A DNA stretch of 64,000 nt from Diploscapter coronatus (lineage: Eukaryota > Nematoda > Chromadorea > Rhabditida > Rhabditidae). The translations under genes were made by a program, and so were the position numbers. Below are positions 11,601 through 26,600 of the stretch, one piece after another; position 1 is the first letter of the stretch, and the number at the start of each line of letters is the position of its first letter. The notes under the pieces are model-generated. The model did not search any database and was not told the DNA's origin. It was given only the letters and a program-made list of their open reading frames with translations. Location of the stretch: the NCBI GenBank assembly GCA_964036155.1, contig OZ038423.1:36037249-36101248 (forward strand), written 5' to 3'.

Positions 11601-14600
11601 TTGCATTCTAAAGCGCAAGGAAAGTTATTATTGGTGGAAAGTAACATTTCGGGGGTATGCTATTTGAACTGGTTTAGATCAGAGGTAAAATTACGTGAAA
11701 TTGAAAACTAATCGGATCAAATTGTTAGGCAGAGCCAAATAGTAGCACTGCTTCACAGTAGACCACTACGAAAAGTCAAAAATGATGAACTTACTTTGAA
11801 ACATAAATAGTCGATCAAAAATATCTTGAGCAATAATGTGTAGGAAAAAGGAGCATTTTCCTATTTTACTCCACCCCGTTCTTAACCTTGTAGAATGTTT
11901 GATCAAGTTTCAAACTGCCAAATACTATATAAAATTGCAATAAATAATATTTTCAGAGGACCTACTCTCCTGTCAATGCAACATTTCAATTGAAGTTCGA
12001 CCAGCTGTATGTGATCGCGAGACTAAGATCGACGAAGATGTAATCGTTCGTGCTCGAGGACTGCCGTGGCAAGCTTCTGATGTCCACGTCGCTCAGTTCT
12101 TCGCTGGATTGGATATTGCACCGTAAAATTACAAACTTAAAAATGATAAAATGGTATTGGAGATTACTTCTCTCAGGATTTTGACATCTATTCCTTTTTG
12201 GTCTAAAATTATCAACAAACTACTGATTTTTTCTTTATTGTTCTCTGAACATTAGGCTAATGGATGTAATAATAATAATCAACATAGTGGGTAGATTAAT
12301 GAAAGGTTTATGTTTTGATCAGTAACTCCAAAGAAAAATTGCCACAGATTTCTGGGAACTCTATTTAGCCGACAAATGAAGCATAATGGTTGGTTGGTTG
12401 GTTCGTAGCGCATCGCAACATTCGAATTTTCAGTTCCTGTTTCATCGTTTTTATTTCTTGTCTATTGACTTTTCATTATAACAGAAATGCGCAATGACAT
12501 TGCAGCTCGAGTGCTCATAGAAATGATACGAAAAATGACAATCAGAAAAATTAGCCACATTGGTGTAGAAAAATGATGTCTGGTAAATTATAGTTTATAG
12601 CAGAAGCTGGATATCGTTGACTAGTTTGATTTAGCTTTTCCTCGTTAATTTGGAGAGACAGTTGAAATTCCATGTACGAACTAAGTTCCGTTTCAAAAAA
12701 TTAAATAATTTTTAGAAAATAAAAAAAATAATGAAATTTGAGGGGCGGCATCGCATTGTGTCTATCAGCAGAAGGTCGCCGAAATGGTGAAGCCTTGGTG
12801 CGATTTGCCAACGCTCAGATGAGAGATTTGGCGCTCAAACGACATCGACATTTCCTGCTGTCGAGGTATGTTTGGTGGAAATTTGCTATTCGAGTTTGTT
12901 ATTTGTGGTTAATTCATTAAGCTCATGGTTACCAAAAGTATCTACCATTTTGATTCGGATAAATATGTCATTTTTGCGTAAACCATTATTTTTGGCACAA
13001 TTTTAGTTACAGAGCCATAAACAATCTGCCATTTTGCTATCACATAGCTCCAAAAACAATTGTACGATTCATGACGCAAAATCGTGCCAAATGTCAGCTA
13101 ACATTCGTGAGTTAGTTGAAATTATAGCAGTTTTATAACGCAAAAGGGTCGCATTTTGTGAGTGCGCTATAGATTCTCGTTGCGAGAATCGACATTTTGC
13201 TTTGTATTTGCCGATTAGCTGATCAAATAAATTGAGCAGGAGGGAGGGAAAGGGCAAAAGCGGCCGAAATCAGGCCAATTCATTCATTCCAGGTCGGTTT
13301 TGAACCCTCCAAGATGAAACCATCATCAATTCATTCGATTTGTTTGACTTTTTCTTAATTCGCCACATTTTGACACTCAAATTTGATAGAAGAGACTTTA
13401 GGAGCCAAAATTTTGACTTAAAGATAAAAAGCGACCGAAATCAGGTCAATTCATTTATTCCAGGTCGGCTTCGAACTCTTCAGAATGAAATTTTGTTAGA
13501 CTTTTGCTATCGTTTGATACTTTTGACGCTAAAAATTGAGAGTATCTATGAGAAGACTCTAGGAATTATCTTTAACTTTATTTTTGAATTTTCATAAGAA
13601 GCGCTTAATTTAAACCTTGATTGCTCAAGATATTTTTAAGAGATCAGACAACTAAATAACTTCATTTATGAGCTAGAATTTTGAGTTTGAAACAATAAAT
13701 CGAATTTTCAGATACATCGAGGTGTATAAAGCTACTCCCGAGGAATTCTTACAAGTGGCTGCAGGTCGGTTAAATTTTCAAAATTTCAGTCTTAAAAATC
13801 TTAATTTCCATGTTTCGAAAAAAAATAATTTCCACGAAAATTTCTATCATTCTGCCATTATATTTCGCTTTCTAATAATTATGTTTCTTTTATGCTTGAC
13901 AGTGCGTCGTAATATAATATCATCATCACTTCTATGTCATTTCCATCATTTATCATTTCCCTTTGGGCAATTCGACATGGTTCTTTTATTTCTCTCATTT
14001 TCTCCAAGCTTCAATTTCTTTCCTCTACAGCACTTTTGAACGTTTCAAACCGTCATCAGTACTACTATTTTCGTAATTTTTCCAGCGTTCAAAGCTTGGC
14101 ACTTTACTACGCAATTTGTACTATTATTTCAGAAAATTTCACTATGAAAAACTGTTTGCCTGATTATTGTGAGATATCAATGTTTTCATTCCATTATTTT
14201 CATAATCGTTTGCATTTTTGAAACTTTCTGAAACGTATTCAAATAACGCTGATAATTTTAGTGAATAAGTATCATGTTTCACAAATTGCAACTCTTTTTC
14301 AATTCAATAATAGCTTTATCTGATCTTCTTTCGAAAATACTACAAAATGTCAGTATCGTAGGTTTCAGCATTCTCGCAAATTTGATAAAACTTTTATATC
14401 ATCAATGCCATTTTGCTATTTTTGCCCTCTTCATAGTTTTCAAATCTTCCTTTCTAGCTTCGGCTTTTGCCCCTTTTTGCTAAATATTCGATTTGAGGAA
14501 TTGAGTTCGCGATGCTTTTGCCTTCAAAATTGGCCCTGAGTTTCGAAGTCCCCTCTGCCAGATTTTGACGCTCATTTAGGGACATCGGGTTTCCATGGAA

Positions 14601-17600
14601 CTTTTGAGAGGGCGGATTTTTTCCAGGGATTTAGAGAAATGGAAATAATATGGAAATTTGAAAGAGAAAAAAAGATAGAGAAAATTAGACAAGAGAAGAA
14701 ATAGCATTGAAATAAAAGAGAGCAAAGAATGTAAAACCAAAAAGGGCAAGTTCGAAGTAGAAGAAAGGTTCGAGAACGCGAGAAATAGCACTGGAAAGAG
14801 ACAGAGAAGTCCTGAGTCAAGAAAGGGAGATGTGATACACGTGGACATGCACAGTGCTTATGGTTACGTGGTTACCCGCACCAAATTTTGAAGCGGGAAT
14901 TCTTTTGACATGGCACTTTAGTGTTCTTTCTTAACATAGATTTTACGTGCTTTTGGGATTATTCAATTTTTAAGTGTTCTTTTGAATATTGAAGGGGATA
15001 TAATGTTCCAATAAATCGATGAGAATTACATTTTAAAAAAATATCCAATTTTATATGTCCATTTTTGCATATATTTGATCTAGGAAAATTCCCGATTCTT
15101 TCAATATTGGATCTCATTTTAATATCGCCGTGCATTCTCATCAGCAATTTTCAATGCGCGATATTGCTAATCTGCAAGTTTCCCAAAGTAAACTAACTCA
15201 TTCCAACCTGTCTTAGACTTGTATCTTCCACCATAGAATGCAATCTGAAAAATTCCGGTGTCCAAATTAGAAAATTCATATGCCAGCCTGCTTTGAGTTT
15301 ATATCCTTAACCAGATGGTTAGAGATTCTCAAAGTTCTCGAGCAATCTTTATGTAAAACAGGGCATCGAGATGGGTTGATGAATTCTAGCATAAAGGTTG
15401 TTTGCATAACGAAGCTCATATACTTGCACTAAACTCAGATATCCCTTTTTATCTCTAAAACATCCATTACTCTCCTTTTCTCCTCTCAAAAGTACACGCT
15501 ATTTCTATCGAAATATGGTATTGTCTTTCTTTTCCCTTCTAAAATTCCACACACTATTCCTCATTTCTATCACTTTCACCTAAAATACTCCCCTTTTCAC
15601 ATAGACTCTTACATTATGCAATTTACTCAGCTTTTGTTTTCATTTTTCACTAGGTCCTCTTACATTTCCACACTATTTTTCTCTCTATCTTATTATGTTC
15701 TTTTCTTCTCTCAACTTCTAATGATCTCTTGTCAATTTATTTTTCTCTCACTCTGTCTTCCCGATTTTTCATACTATTTTCTCCTAATTTCTCTTTCTCT
15801 GATTCTTTTTCTTTTTCAATTTCTAATGATATTTTTTCAATTATTTTTCTTTAGCCCTCGTTTCCCTCAATATCTCGTTTTCAGTTCATAGGATTGCGGC
15901 GCGCGTTTGCTTTTCATTCGAAACCTCTCCCTACATTGGGCTAATATCCATATTTGCTTTTCCTTGTACGCTTCTTCACAATTCCGACTGCCCACAGTAT
16001 GCAAGGATTTCTCTAACTCTATGTTGTAAGATAGAGATGGAATATTGCATGAGATAATGCACAAATGTTTCCATCCTGACATTTTTACGCTTTCCTGTTA
16101 TCTTTTTATTATTCCGTATTGCTCATAAGGAAGCAGTTCTTAGAACCTACGGTAAATTTTGTTGTGAACTTCATAAGTTTTGTTTCTCATTAAACAAAAA
16201 CTTTTCGGTGCAAGATTTAGGGTATTCAGCAAAACTAGTGAAAAAGAGTTATTCTTACCTAAATTTCTCATTATCTACCGCTACTTTGCTACCTGAAGCC
16301 TTGAGATAGCAAAGTATTCTCAAACGATTTCCTAGTTTTCACTAATCCACTTATCTTCTAACTTCACTTATTGGATACTTTCGGAATATTGACTGCGCGA
16401 TACGTTTTTCTTTCTTTTTCCCTACTTGGTGTGGATATTTGCCTGTCAAATGAGATGTTGAAGCTGTGACTTCGTTCTTCGAGTGAGGCATTGCGAATGA
16501 AGAGAAATGTGAGTAGGACTTCTTTAATGAACCGAGAGATGCAAAGAGGCTTTTCCCACTATCCTTTTCTGGGGAGGAAATACGGTCGATTCGCGCTGAG
16601 ACTCTTCTCTGACTGAATGACCACTTCCTTGCCACAAAATGACGCAAAGATTCTAACGCAGCTTCAAATGCCCTGCAGAATTTTTAGAGATTCGGTATTT
16701 ATTCTCTTGTAGCTTTGATATACAGTTTGGCTATACGAAAAATGTAATTATGTGAGTCAATATAAAATTTTACTGAGACATATTTGATTACTCAATGATA
16801 GTTGTTATGAGTCCATTATTTTATTTGAAAATTCAATAGAACTATAGCAATATCGAAAGCAATAATTTTGTATACTGACCATTAAAAACTTTTCAGTTTT
16901 TCAAAATTACTAAACACCTTCTTCCATGTGCTTTTCCCGAGAAAACTGAAATTGAAATGTTTCGTATTTAAAAATTTCTTGTTAAGACTAAATTCTCGAA
17001 AAGTTTACCAAAATCGTTATCAATTTCTCGATCTATGGTTAGAAATAGTTCGGGAAATCAGGCTGGAATATTCAGCATAACTGACTTTGCAAGTTGGTTC
17101 TACGTCACAGTTCTGGGCTTGCATAATGGCATCAAATGATACGGGCATCGAGGGCGTTGATTTTATCGCTCTTCTCCGACATTTTCAGCCATTTTTCTGT
17201 TTTCGAGACGTTTCCCAATGTGTCCTTCTAATTCAAAAAGCCTATTTGCCTAAGCAAAGAAGACCGATTTTTAACGGGTTTATTTTGATAATACCGTTAA
17301 AATTTCGATGGTTTTTGAAAATTCACGAATTCTCAAGGAATTCTAAAATTATGAATCAATCATTTCTTGCTGAAGGCATTTTTAGTTTCATAGCATAATG
17401 ATAAGGAACTTTTATGCCTATTAAGGAATACGACTTGCCTGAGTTTTCTAAATGATTCATTAATATTCTAAAATGATAAAAATTACTTTCTTCTTGAGAA
17501 AATTTTTTTTAAAAAGTTATACAAAAATGGAACTAGAATGTGTGACGGTCAAAAAACATCGTAGTTTCTATAAATATCCTCCTAAATCCTCTTTCTCATT

Positions 17601-20600
17601 CATTTTTTCAATATCCTTTATTCCTCCCACTCATCTTCTGACTCTCTGTAAATCTGAACAATTCTGGACGATCGTCACATTGTGTCTGGATTCCCTGCAT
17701 GCGTGTCCATTCGTATATTCATGTAATGGTTTGATGACGGTTCGTCTTTTTCCTAAGCGTTTTTCGGCCTTTAGTCCTCTATCGGTTTACTGTCGCGGTT
17801 TTTGTCACTTTACTTGTTTCTTTTCGTCACAAATTATTACTATTTCTCGTTTTCTGGATCTTGTATGTCTTACTTTCTTTACTATTTTATTATCTATGGA
17901 TCTATTCCTGTATCTTTCCTTCTCTCAGATCTTCGCACTATTTCTTCGTTTCTACATTTTTTCTCTCTCAATCATCCAAAGCACCTCATCCAGCTTCAAC
18001 CCATTTTGCCTGTTGTATAGATAATTAGCTTATACGTCATTTTTCTATCTTCTCGCGGGTTCTGTGGCACTCGGGAGACATTTTTTTTCGAGTTTTTCCT
18101 TTCTGTCTAACTATCTATCATTTTTTCACGCTGTTTCTTTATCGTTCTTCCTAATTCTCTCAGCTTTTCCTATTGTCTTTTTCGCCTTTTTCTTTTCTTG
18201 TCCCCATATTTTTATCCTGTTTCTGTTTGATGGTTTTTCTGTCGAAAACATGAAATCCGTCCAAATTATCTGCTTCTCTGTTGTCTCTCTTGGGTTATTT
18301 ATATCTCTCACTGATTTTTCTTTCTTATATTCTATCGCATGGCTTTGCCAGATTTAGTGCCCTATTCTGATTGAGAGAATTATTATGACTTAGCCATTCC
18401 TATCTCGCAATCATTACAATACGCTGTAAAAGATCTGATGATTATCGTCAAGTTTTTCATTCTTGTTTAGGTTTTGGTAAACTGCTCATATCTTGTCGGA
18501 AAATGTTTCACGCATTAGTTATTTCTAAGTTTTACCCAAGAAATTATTTTCCTGATGAATTTTTGGCTAACTATTTTATCTGCAGTAAAAATTTGATTTT
18601 GGCAACTCTGCAAACTTTCTCACATCACTAGCTATGAAATCATAATTAATTTGAGGAATGCAATATAATTATTTTGATAAGGCGGAAAAATATGAATTTA
18701 AAGTAGACGCCCACTTTCCTTCCATGAAACTTTAGGTTTTCCAAAAAAAAAACAACAACTCTTATTAACCTCAATTTACTCACTTCCAACTTTGACAGAA
18801 AATTTGTTGATATGCGTATGCCATTCTCACAATCATTCTGCAAGGCCATTTCTGATTGATAGCCAGCGAACATTATCAGCGAGACAGGAGAATGGAAGAC
18901 AAAGTAACGGTCAGTGTTGACACTACTTTGACAGCTAATATCGTTGAGAATTCAATTAGAGTTGTTAGATGATAGTAATGGCATTCGTGGAATAGGAGAA
19001 TTTATTTCTTATATTTGTTAATTTTCTATGTAAGTCTCAAATTTCCGCCTATTGTCTCACATTTTTTATTTGAATATCGCCTTTACTTGTATTGAACCCA
19101 ATAATAAAAAAAGACTGGTGATTTTATATTATCTTTTTAATCCATATCTGAATCAGTAAGATTCGTTTCTTTTCTAGATTGGTCCTACTCATTTTAAAAT
19201 TTTGAATGTTCATTCTCTATGAGAAATATACAACCATTATCCTGCAATTTACTGATAGCACTAAATCATTCTTCTGAATCATACCTAAAATATTCATAAC
19301 CCTCTACTTCGTAATATGCATTCTCATCGATTATTTTCACTACATTCCTTGAGAAATAAGTTCGAATATCATAAAATCATTTTCTCTTCATATAATGCTC
19401 CTGAAGCCTATTCGAATCAACCAAAATACGGTTTCTTTTGTTAACTAAACTTTGCTAATGTCATATAATCTCCCCAAAACGGTACGTTCAAGACGTGGCT
19501 GATCGAATTGTACCTTCTTTTTCAAACTGTTTCCGCAGCTAGTCTTACGTAATTTTTATCCGGTTTCTATTTCGATTTTCTATCATTTTTCGTCTTTTTA
19601 TCAACTTCCAATCAGTAATTCAGTAATCCTTCCTACCCGAATACCAAACATTTGTCATTTTTAACTCAGGAACTCTAAACAACTTCCACATAACGAGGAA
19701 AGTTTTATGATAGAAACACTTTTTCTTTTGATATTTTTCAATTTATCATTAGGATCTCAGAAGAGCTTCGAAGAATATCTTTTGTCATTTCTTAATTCAA
19801 TTTCAGTTAATCTCGCAACATGCCCAAGTAATAAATTTCAAATAAAACAATATTTTTGTTGAAAATCGAATAATTTCTTCGTGTTTTACCCCTTTGCTAC
19901 GTGTCACAGAATGAATTGTAGTTTTCTCTGGAAAGTCTTTCTTTTTCTCTCTACAGCTCTCATAACCATTCTCTTACTCTAATTTTATTTTCTCTCTTTT
20001 CATCTCTGCATTTCCCATATTATTTCCCTGATTTTCCGTTTTGATGTGCTCCGCATTTGATCAGGTGTATTAATATGGAAACGGTTCGATGAGAGAATAT
20101 GAAAATTTTAGAGAGAGAAAAGATAGAAAATGAGAAAGAAAAGTGCAGTACCATCAAATCAGTCTGGGTACAGATCATTTGAATTCGAATTTTTGGGCAA
20201 GATTTTCGACATTTAGAATCTTTTTTCATAATACTTATTTGAAACCTTCTGAATTTAAATTACTGGATCAGAAATTTTGTCTAATTTTGATATATTATAC
20301 CCACCAACAATTCAAATCGTCGAATCCCCAACAAGATCTGCCTAAATAATATTTCGAAAGCATACATAAACCTATCATTCCGAAATAAAACTGATCTTTC
20401 ACGAAATTCGCTTTCTCGCATAAAAAATGCTTTGATTGGATTTCCCTATACGATTTATTCGTTCATTGTTAGCTTATCAATTTCTTGTTTGATTTTCTAA
20501 AAGTCGTTCATCCTTGGTTACATCATGTTTTTCTAATGGCTCTCCACCATTTTCACTCCCGAAATATCATTCCTTTTGTGCAAATTATGATATTTTAGGC

Positions 20601-23600
20601 TGTTTTATTGGTCTATTCTTTAGCATATGAATAGAGATATTTTGATTCTCTCGGCAATTGACTCAAACTTGCCGTGAGGGCGACGTTTGTTTATTCATTC
20701 AATTCAGAAATATAGCGATATATCTCCTATTCAAAACTGGGTTTAATGAAAAATGAAAGGAAATTAGAGAGGAAGAGATGGAGAGATACTATGAGTGGAA
20801 GAAAAGAAAAAAAAGTAACATTTACTTGCGACTGGGTTCTTGCTCGATATTAATAGCGATGAGTGTGGGGATTTCAATAGATTCGTTTCACTCATTTCAT
20901 GCCAGAGCAGTCCCTTGCCCTTATTTGTTAAATAGCAGACAATTTATCATAGCCGTTTTTCTGAATTCGATCCTTTATCATAGAATGAGAGATCATCAAA
21001 CTTGTTTCCATTGCCAGATAAACTTACAGTTTGTTTAGTTTTTTAATACCTGCTCTTTAGTCTCTATCTAGTGATAACTCATTTTTGGATATTCTCCGCT
21101 AAATCTTATAATCTTATCCGTTTTTCATGTCTCTATAATTTGTCGATGGATACGAACCTTCCATTTCTTTTGAGTCATGCTGACTCCTTATCTTGCAAAA
21201 AAACATCTTACAAATTCGGAGAAAAAATTATAGGAAATAAAGCTTTTAAGAGATAGAACGATACCCTATCATATCCAGTTTTTATCCTCTACGTTGTTTC
21301 GTATTGATAAAAGATTTTTATTCCAACTTCCCTATTTATCTTTTTGCATCATGCCAATTTTTCTAATTCTCTAGAAAATCTTTTCTATTTTTTCCAGTTT
21401 CGATTAATTTTCGCGCATCATTTCACTGATATGCATTCACCACACACGCATCCGATATACTATTCTTGCCGAAGGCAATTAATTTGTTTCATCTTTATTA
21501 CGCAATTTTTAGTAACTCTAAATCGAGCTTTCGAATTTTTTGAAACCATTATACAAATTATAGAACTTTTGAAGGCCAAAAGTCATATAATGGAGAATTT
21601 TTATTTGGTATTTCGATCAAAAATTGCATAATCAGAACTAGGACGTTTTTGTAGATCAAAGGCTATATCATAAAAACAAACCTTTAGTCAGTATATTATT
21701 TTCGAAAATTACCATAACCATGTCTAGAACAACTTTTCCTCTAAAATCCTAAATTTAGCAAAGTAATAAAATTTGATGTACACTAATAATTGTACAAATT
21801 TCCCTCTCGTTTTTCCATTGCTGATTGTCGATTTCATGCATGTTTTCCTCTCCCCTTTCGTCTCATTTTCTCACTCCTCTCCTCTTTTCATCGGCCGATT
21901 TCAATTTTTATTATTCTTATTATTTTTCGCTTCTCTTTCCCGACCCTCTCTATTATATTTGAATTTGATTCATTTTGTCCTAAAATTTCGACGCAAATAA
22001 CTATGCGAATCGTGCTAAGATGATCACGATTTTTCCTAAAAATTCCATATTTTTCGATTTTTTCAAATATTTGTTTTTAGAAAACGTAAAAACCAATAAT
22101 TTATCATAAAAATCAATAATATCGGTTTTTGAGGTTCGTCGTCGGAGGCGGTCTCTTTCGTGTCAGCGGGAGGCATGATTATCGTCCGATTGCGGGGTCT
22201 GCCGTATGACTGCAGTGAGCAGCAAATTGTAAGATTTTACACAAGTTTTCACAATTCCTCAAAATTATAATCAAATTTGAAATATTCATTATTAACATTA
22301 TTTACCCTTTAAGATTCGAAACTCTTATGGTGTATTTTTGAAACATCACTAACGCAACAAACAAACAAAGTAACTATCTAATAAACAAACGAACTTTTCT
22401 TTATGTTTTTTTTTCATAATATCGTCTCCATGATACGAACGAACTAAAATATCAATAATTTTTGTCTAAATTTGAAACGTATTCAATTTTTTCTGAAAAT
22501 TGTTTTCAATAGTTCATGATCTTTTTTAAATATCGATAATTTGCACTAGATAATGATAACACTAACATATCCGCTATTTTGAACCTTTAATTCATATTTG
22601 AAATAGACATTTCAACATTCGGACCCAGAATTACAACAACGATCACTTTAATTTCTGTTCATACAACATTTTTTCTCAAATTTTCCACAGCCACATCAAA
22701 ATTATTTCGCCTTTGTTTGATATTTGAACGATACGATTTTCATTTCCCATCCTAATTTGAGTGAGAAAAAGGTGGATTTGAATTTCCCGTTCTTTTTTCG
22801 CACGCCGCTCGATATCCCAACTGAATATTTCAATATTTCCTTGTGTGGGCATAGCGAAAAAAATGGAGAAATAGTATGGAAAACCAGAAGAAAAGATACA
22901 AAAAAAGAAGAAATAGCGTTGAAAATTTAGAGAAAAATAATCGGAAACCAGAGAAATAGTACGAGAAAAGAGCAAGAACCCAGAAAGGAATAATGTCATG
23001 CAGCTGTGCAGCTTTTGAGTCTATATTTTCCCTCATTCGGCCCCTTTTCACTCTCTCAATATCTAATGTTATCTCATCCTCATTAATTCCTCTATAACTT
23101 GGTTCATATCTCGGATTTTTTCAAGCTTTTCCCTCCCTCTCAATTCACCCCCAGAACCAGGACCTTTCACTGTTCTGTGCACACAGATGTGCAAGAACTA
23201 TGAGAGGAAATATATAAACAAAAAAGATTTTATGGACTTTTTGCAAGTAGTCCATAAAACGATAAAAAAATTGAAATGATGTGTGAATTTAAAAAATATA
23301 ATGGAAGAACTTTTTCATTCAAATCCTTGATAAATCTTAGGTAGACCGTAAAATAGCAAATGTGCATGAATTTTGTATCTTGGTCAGGAGAAAAAAATTC
23401 TCAGGAGAACCTTTTTCGATTTTTCAGCATTTTTAATAGTTTTAGTCCTTGTCAAATTGTCAAGTTCAAATCGATTCTATCTTAAAACGATTTGATTTGG
23501 ATTGAAATTTAATTTCGATTTTGACACGCCATTGTAGTGCTGAGCGTGTTTCGTTTTCAAGTCCGTTATGGGAATGATATTTGCATTTTTCATCTTTTTT

Positions 23601-26600
23601 CCTCTGAAATTTAGATTTTCTCTAAAATTGTTTAGATAACAATAAGAGCGTATTCACTCTTGTGCATATTTTAAGTACGGGCATCTGAATCGCAAAAATC
23701 GCGATTAGTGATGAATGCATCAGAGATTGTGCCTAGTCTGGACCTTTTATTAACGCAGCATAAATTTTCTCTTACCTTCTTTTATAATTCTATTTTCTAC
23801 CTTTTTATCTCTAAATTTTGTGTATGCTAATTTTTCTCACTCTTTGTCTATACTATTTCCTCCCTCTGTTTCTCTAATGCTCTTTTCTCACACATCTGTC
23901 AGCTCGCGTAAAATTATCCTCATCAATTCAACAAACAAATAAACAACGAAAATAAACAAACAAACGAGTCAGCAAAAGTTCGGAAATATCTTGGGAAATT
24001 CGATGCGGAGTTTGCATAAAATATAACCAATGAAATGAGTAGGGGTTTCAAAATAAGTTAATATTAAAAGGGGGGATATAATTTCTACAATATTTCATCT
24101 TCTGTTGAACAAAATGATCTAGTAATTTTAAAAACATATCCAGAAGAATATAGTTGTCGATGAAGTCAGAATCTAACAAGTATCTTTTTAAAAACCATGA
24201 TGTTGAGCTCAGAAAAATCGGCAATAATTTGCCATCCAACTGATGTTTAAAAATAAATTAGAATCCTAAAAAATAGCAAAATTTGAATTTCAGCGCGAGT
24301 TTTTCGCTCGTGAGCCGAACAGCTGCGAGATAATGGAGCAAGTGCTCTTCGTGACCAGATCTGATGGACGTCCTACGGGTAAAAGTTTCAAAAATTCGCA
24401 TGTTCTTTAAAACAAGTCAGTTTATTTTTATTCGAAGTTAATATTTTGATTCTAAAATTGGCATGCTCTTCCAAAAATTCATTTTCTAAAAATCAAATTT
24501 AGGTGATGCATTTGTACAGTTCGCTACAGAAGAGGAGGGTCAACGAGCATTAACGAAACATAAAAATAGTATTGGCACGAGATATATTGAGCTATTCCGA
24601 AGCACTCCAGCTGAAGTCCAGCAGGTAATATTGAAATTTTTGGTTATTGAAGAAATGACACCACGATTTTCTCTAAACGAAGGCATGCTTTTCGACAGAA
24701 ACATGCTGTAATTTTAACAGAAAACCATATTGTAATTGTCTAAAATTTAATAAAGAAATGAAGTATAAAATTTAGGTAATAAAACGATCAAATGAACTAT
24801 CGACAAACAGCAGCACTTCGGGCAACAAACCGCGAGAGTGCATCCGGTTGAGAGGATTGCCGTTTGAGGCTCAGGTAAGTTCTTAGATTATTATGATAAA
24901 ATGAAATTAAAAACTATAGCTAAATATGCTAGGTACACAATACAGTAACAGAGCAAAATTGATATTCAAAATAACATATTATCATTTTTTGAAACATACC
25001 TCGATAATTTTAACATCGATTTTATATAAAAGTTTTTCATAACATTTGGTTTGTCTAAAAATGATATAAAACTCAGGTTCAACACGTGGTGGAGTTCCTC
25101 GGCGAGCACGCGCGTAACATCCAGTACCAAGGTGTGCACATGGTGTTCAACAGCCAGGGCAATCCGTCGGGAGAGGCCTTCATTCAAATGGCCAACGAAC
25201 AGGCGGCCGCCGCAGCCGCAACCGCTTCGCACAATAAATTCATGGTGATCGGCAAGAAGCAGCGATATATCGAGGTATATATAGAGAGATTTTTTTGTAA
25301 ATTTATAATTTTCCTAATTTCGAAATTGTGATTTTTTAATGAGTTTCAGCAAAACCATATATAGAATGAAAATTATGACATCTAGTTCTGTCTGCACTAT
25401 TTCGAAAAGCGAATTCATAGAATAAGTTTCAACGAAGTCATTTAGAAAAAGTGACTCAGCATATGACACCATTACAACATGATTGGACTTTATCTCTCTC
25501 TAAAATTGAATTATTTTCAAATTCATGTAAATTTGACATTTTAGGTATTCCAATGTTCTCCTGATGATATGAATTTGGTAATGCCTGCAGCAGCCGCGCA
25601 GCCCACACCAATTCCACCACCCCAACCCGTTCTGCCTGTCCTACAGCAACGGCCATTTGTACCTAGTAAGGATTTCATTATTCAGAAAGTAACCAGAAAT
25701 GAGTTGAAATATGCCATGCAATTGTTAAATTAGTGTTGAAGAACATATTGATCCCGATTATCATTTGGACAACATTTTCACATTTATGCGCACTATGAAA
25801 CTTTGTATACCAATTTCGGATATTTTTCGATGAACATCTATCATCGTTCCTGTTAGAAGTTGATGATGATATGGACGTATATAAATTTTGATCTAACATC
25901 ATATCTTCAATTGATATTTTTCCAGATATGATTCCCATGATTTGGCCGTACCCCTCTCCGCCAGTTTCTCCTAATTTACTGCTGCCTGGACAAGTATGGG
26001 AAATTTGTGATGAGTTTGTAAAATTATTCAAATTTAGCTGCATCAACTGCTCGTCCAGGGCATTCGGCCTGGTATGGGCGTGGCTGACATCATTGCACAG
26101 TTCCAGAATCACGATGTTGTTATTGAAAATGTAAAGATAACAGCTTCTCTAATTTAATTCGATCACCACCATATTTTTTGTTCATTTAAGATTCGTTTTC
26201 TTCTTTCATTTTTCAACTACTATTTAGGTGATCTTCACGCGAGTGCCCGCCCCCACGATGCCCGGCGAGGCTATCGTTATTATGCGAGCGCGAACTCCCA
26301 CTGAACAACAGCAGCTGATTCATATCGACCCGCAATTCTTGGCTAAGGTAATTTTATATTTTGCTTTTTAAACTTCAACAAAAATTCTACGTGTTTCAGA
26401 AAGTTAGTGTGAATTGCGTTTATATTCAAGCGAATATTGAAAGCACACAATATTGCAATCGTTCTTTTTTAAATTAGGGCTATCTTATTACTGAAAAAAA
26501 ACGTAATAAAATATCTAGTTCTGAGTTTTTAAGGTCTATCATTTTAGGCCGACCCCCAGCAGTTTATGCCGGGTCTTGTGCAGCCCGCTATGCTCCCGAC

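Noticed and set aside
17473..18024. 183-codon plus-strand open frame
   Set aside because: It lies in the 8.4 kb ESRP intron across polypyrimidine repeat DNA. The translation is Phe/Ser/Leu low complexity with no domain, and the openness follows from base composition.
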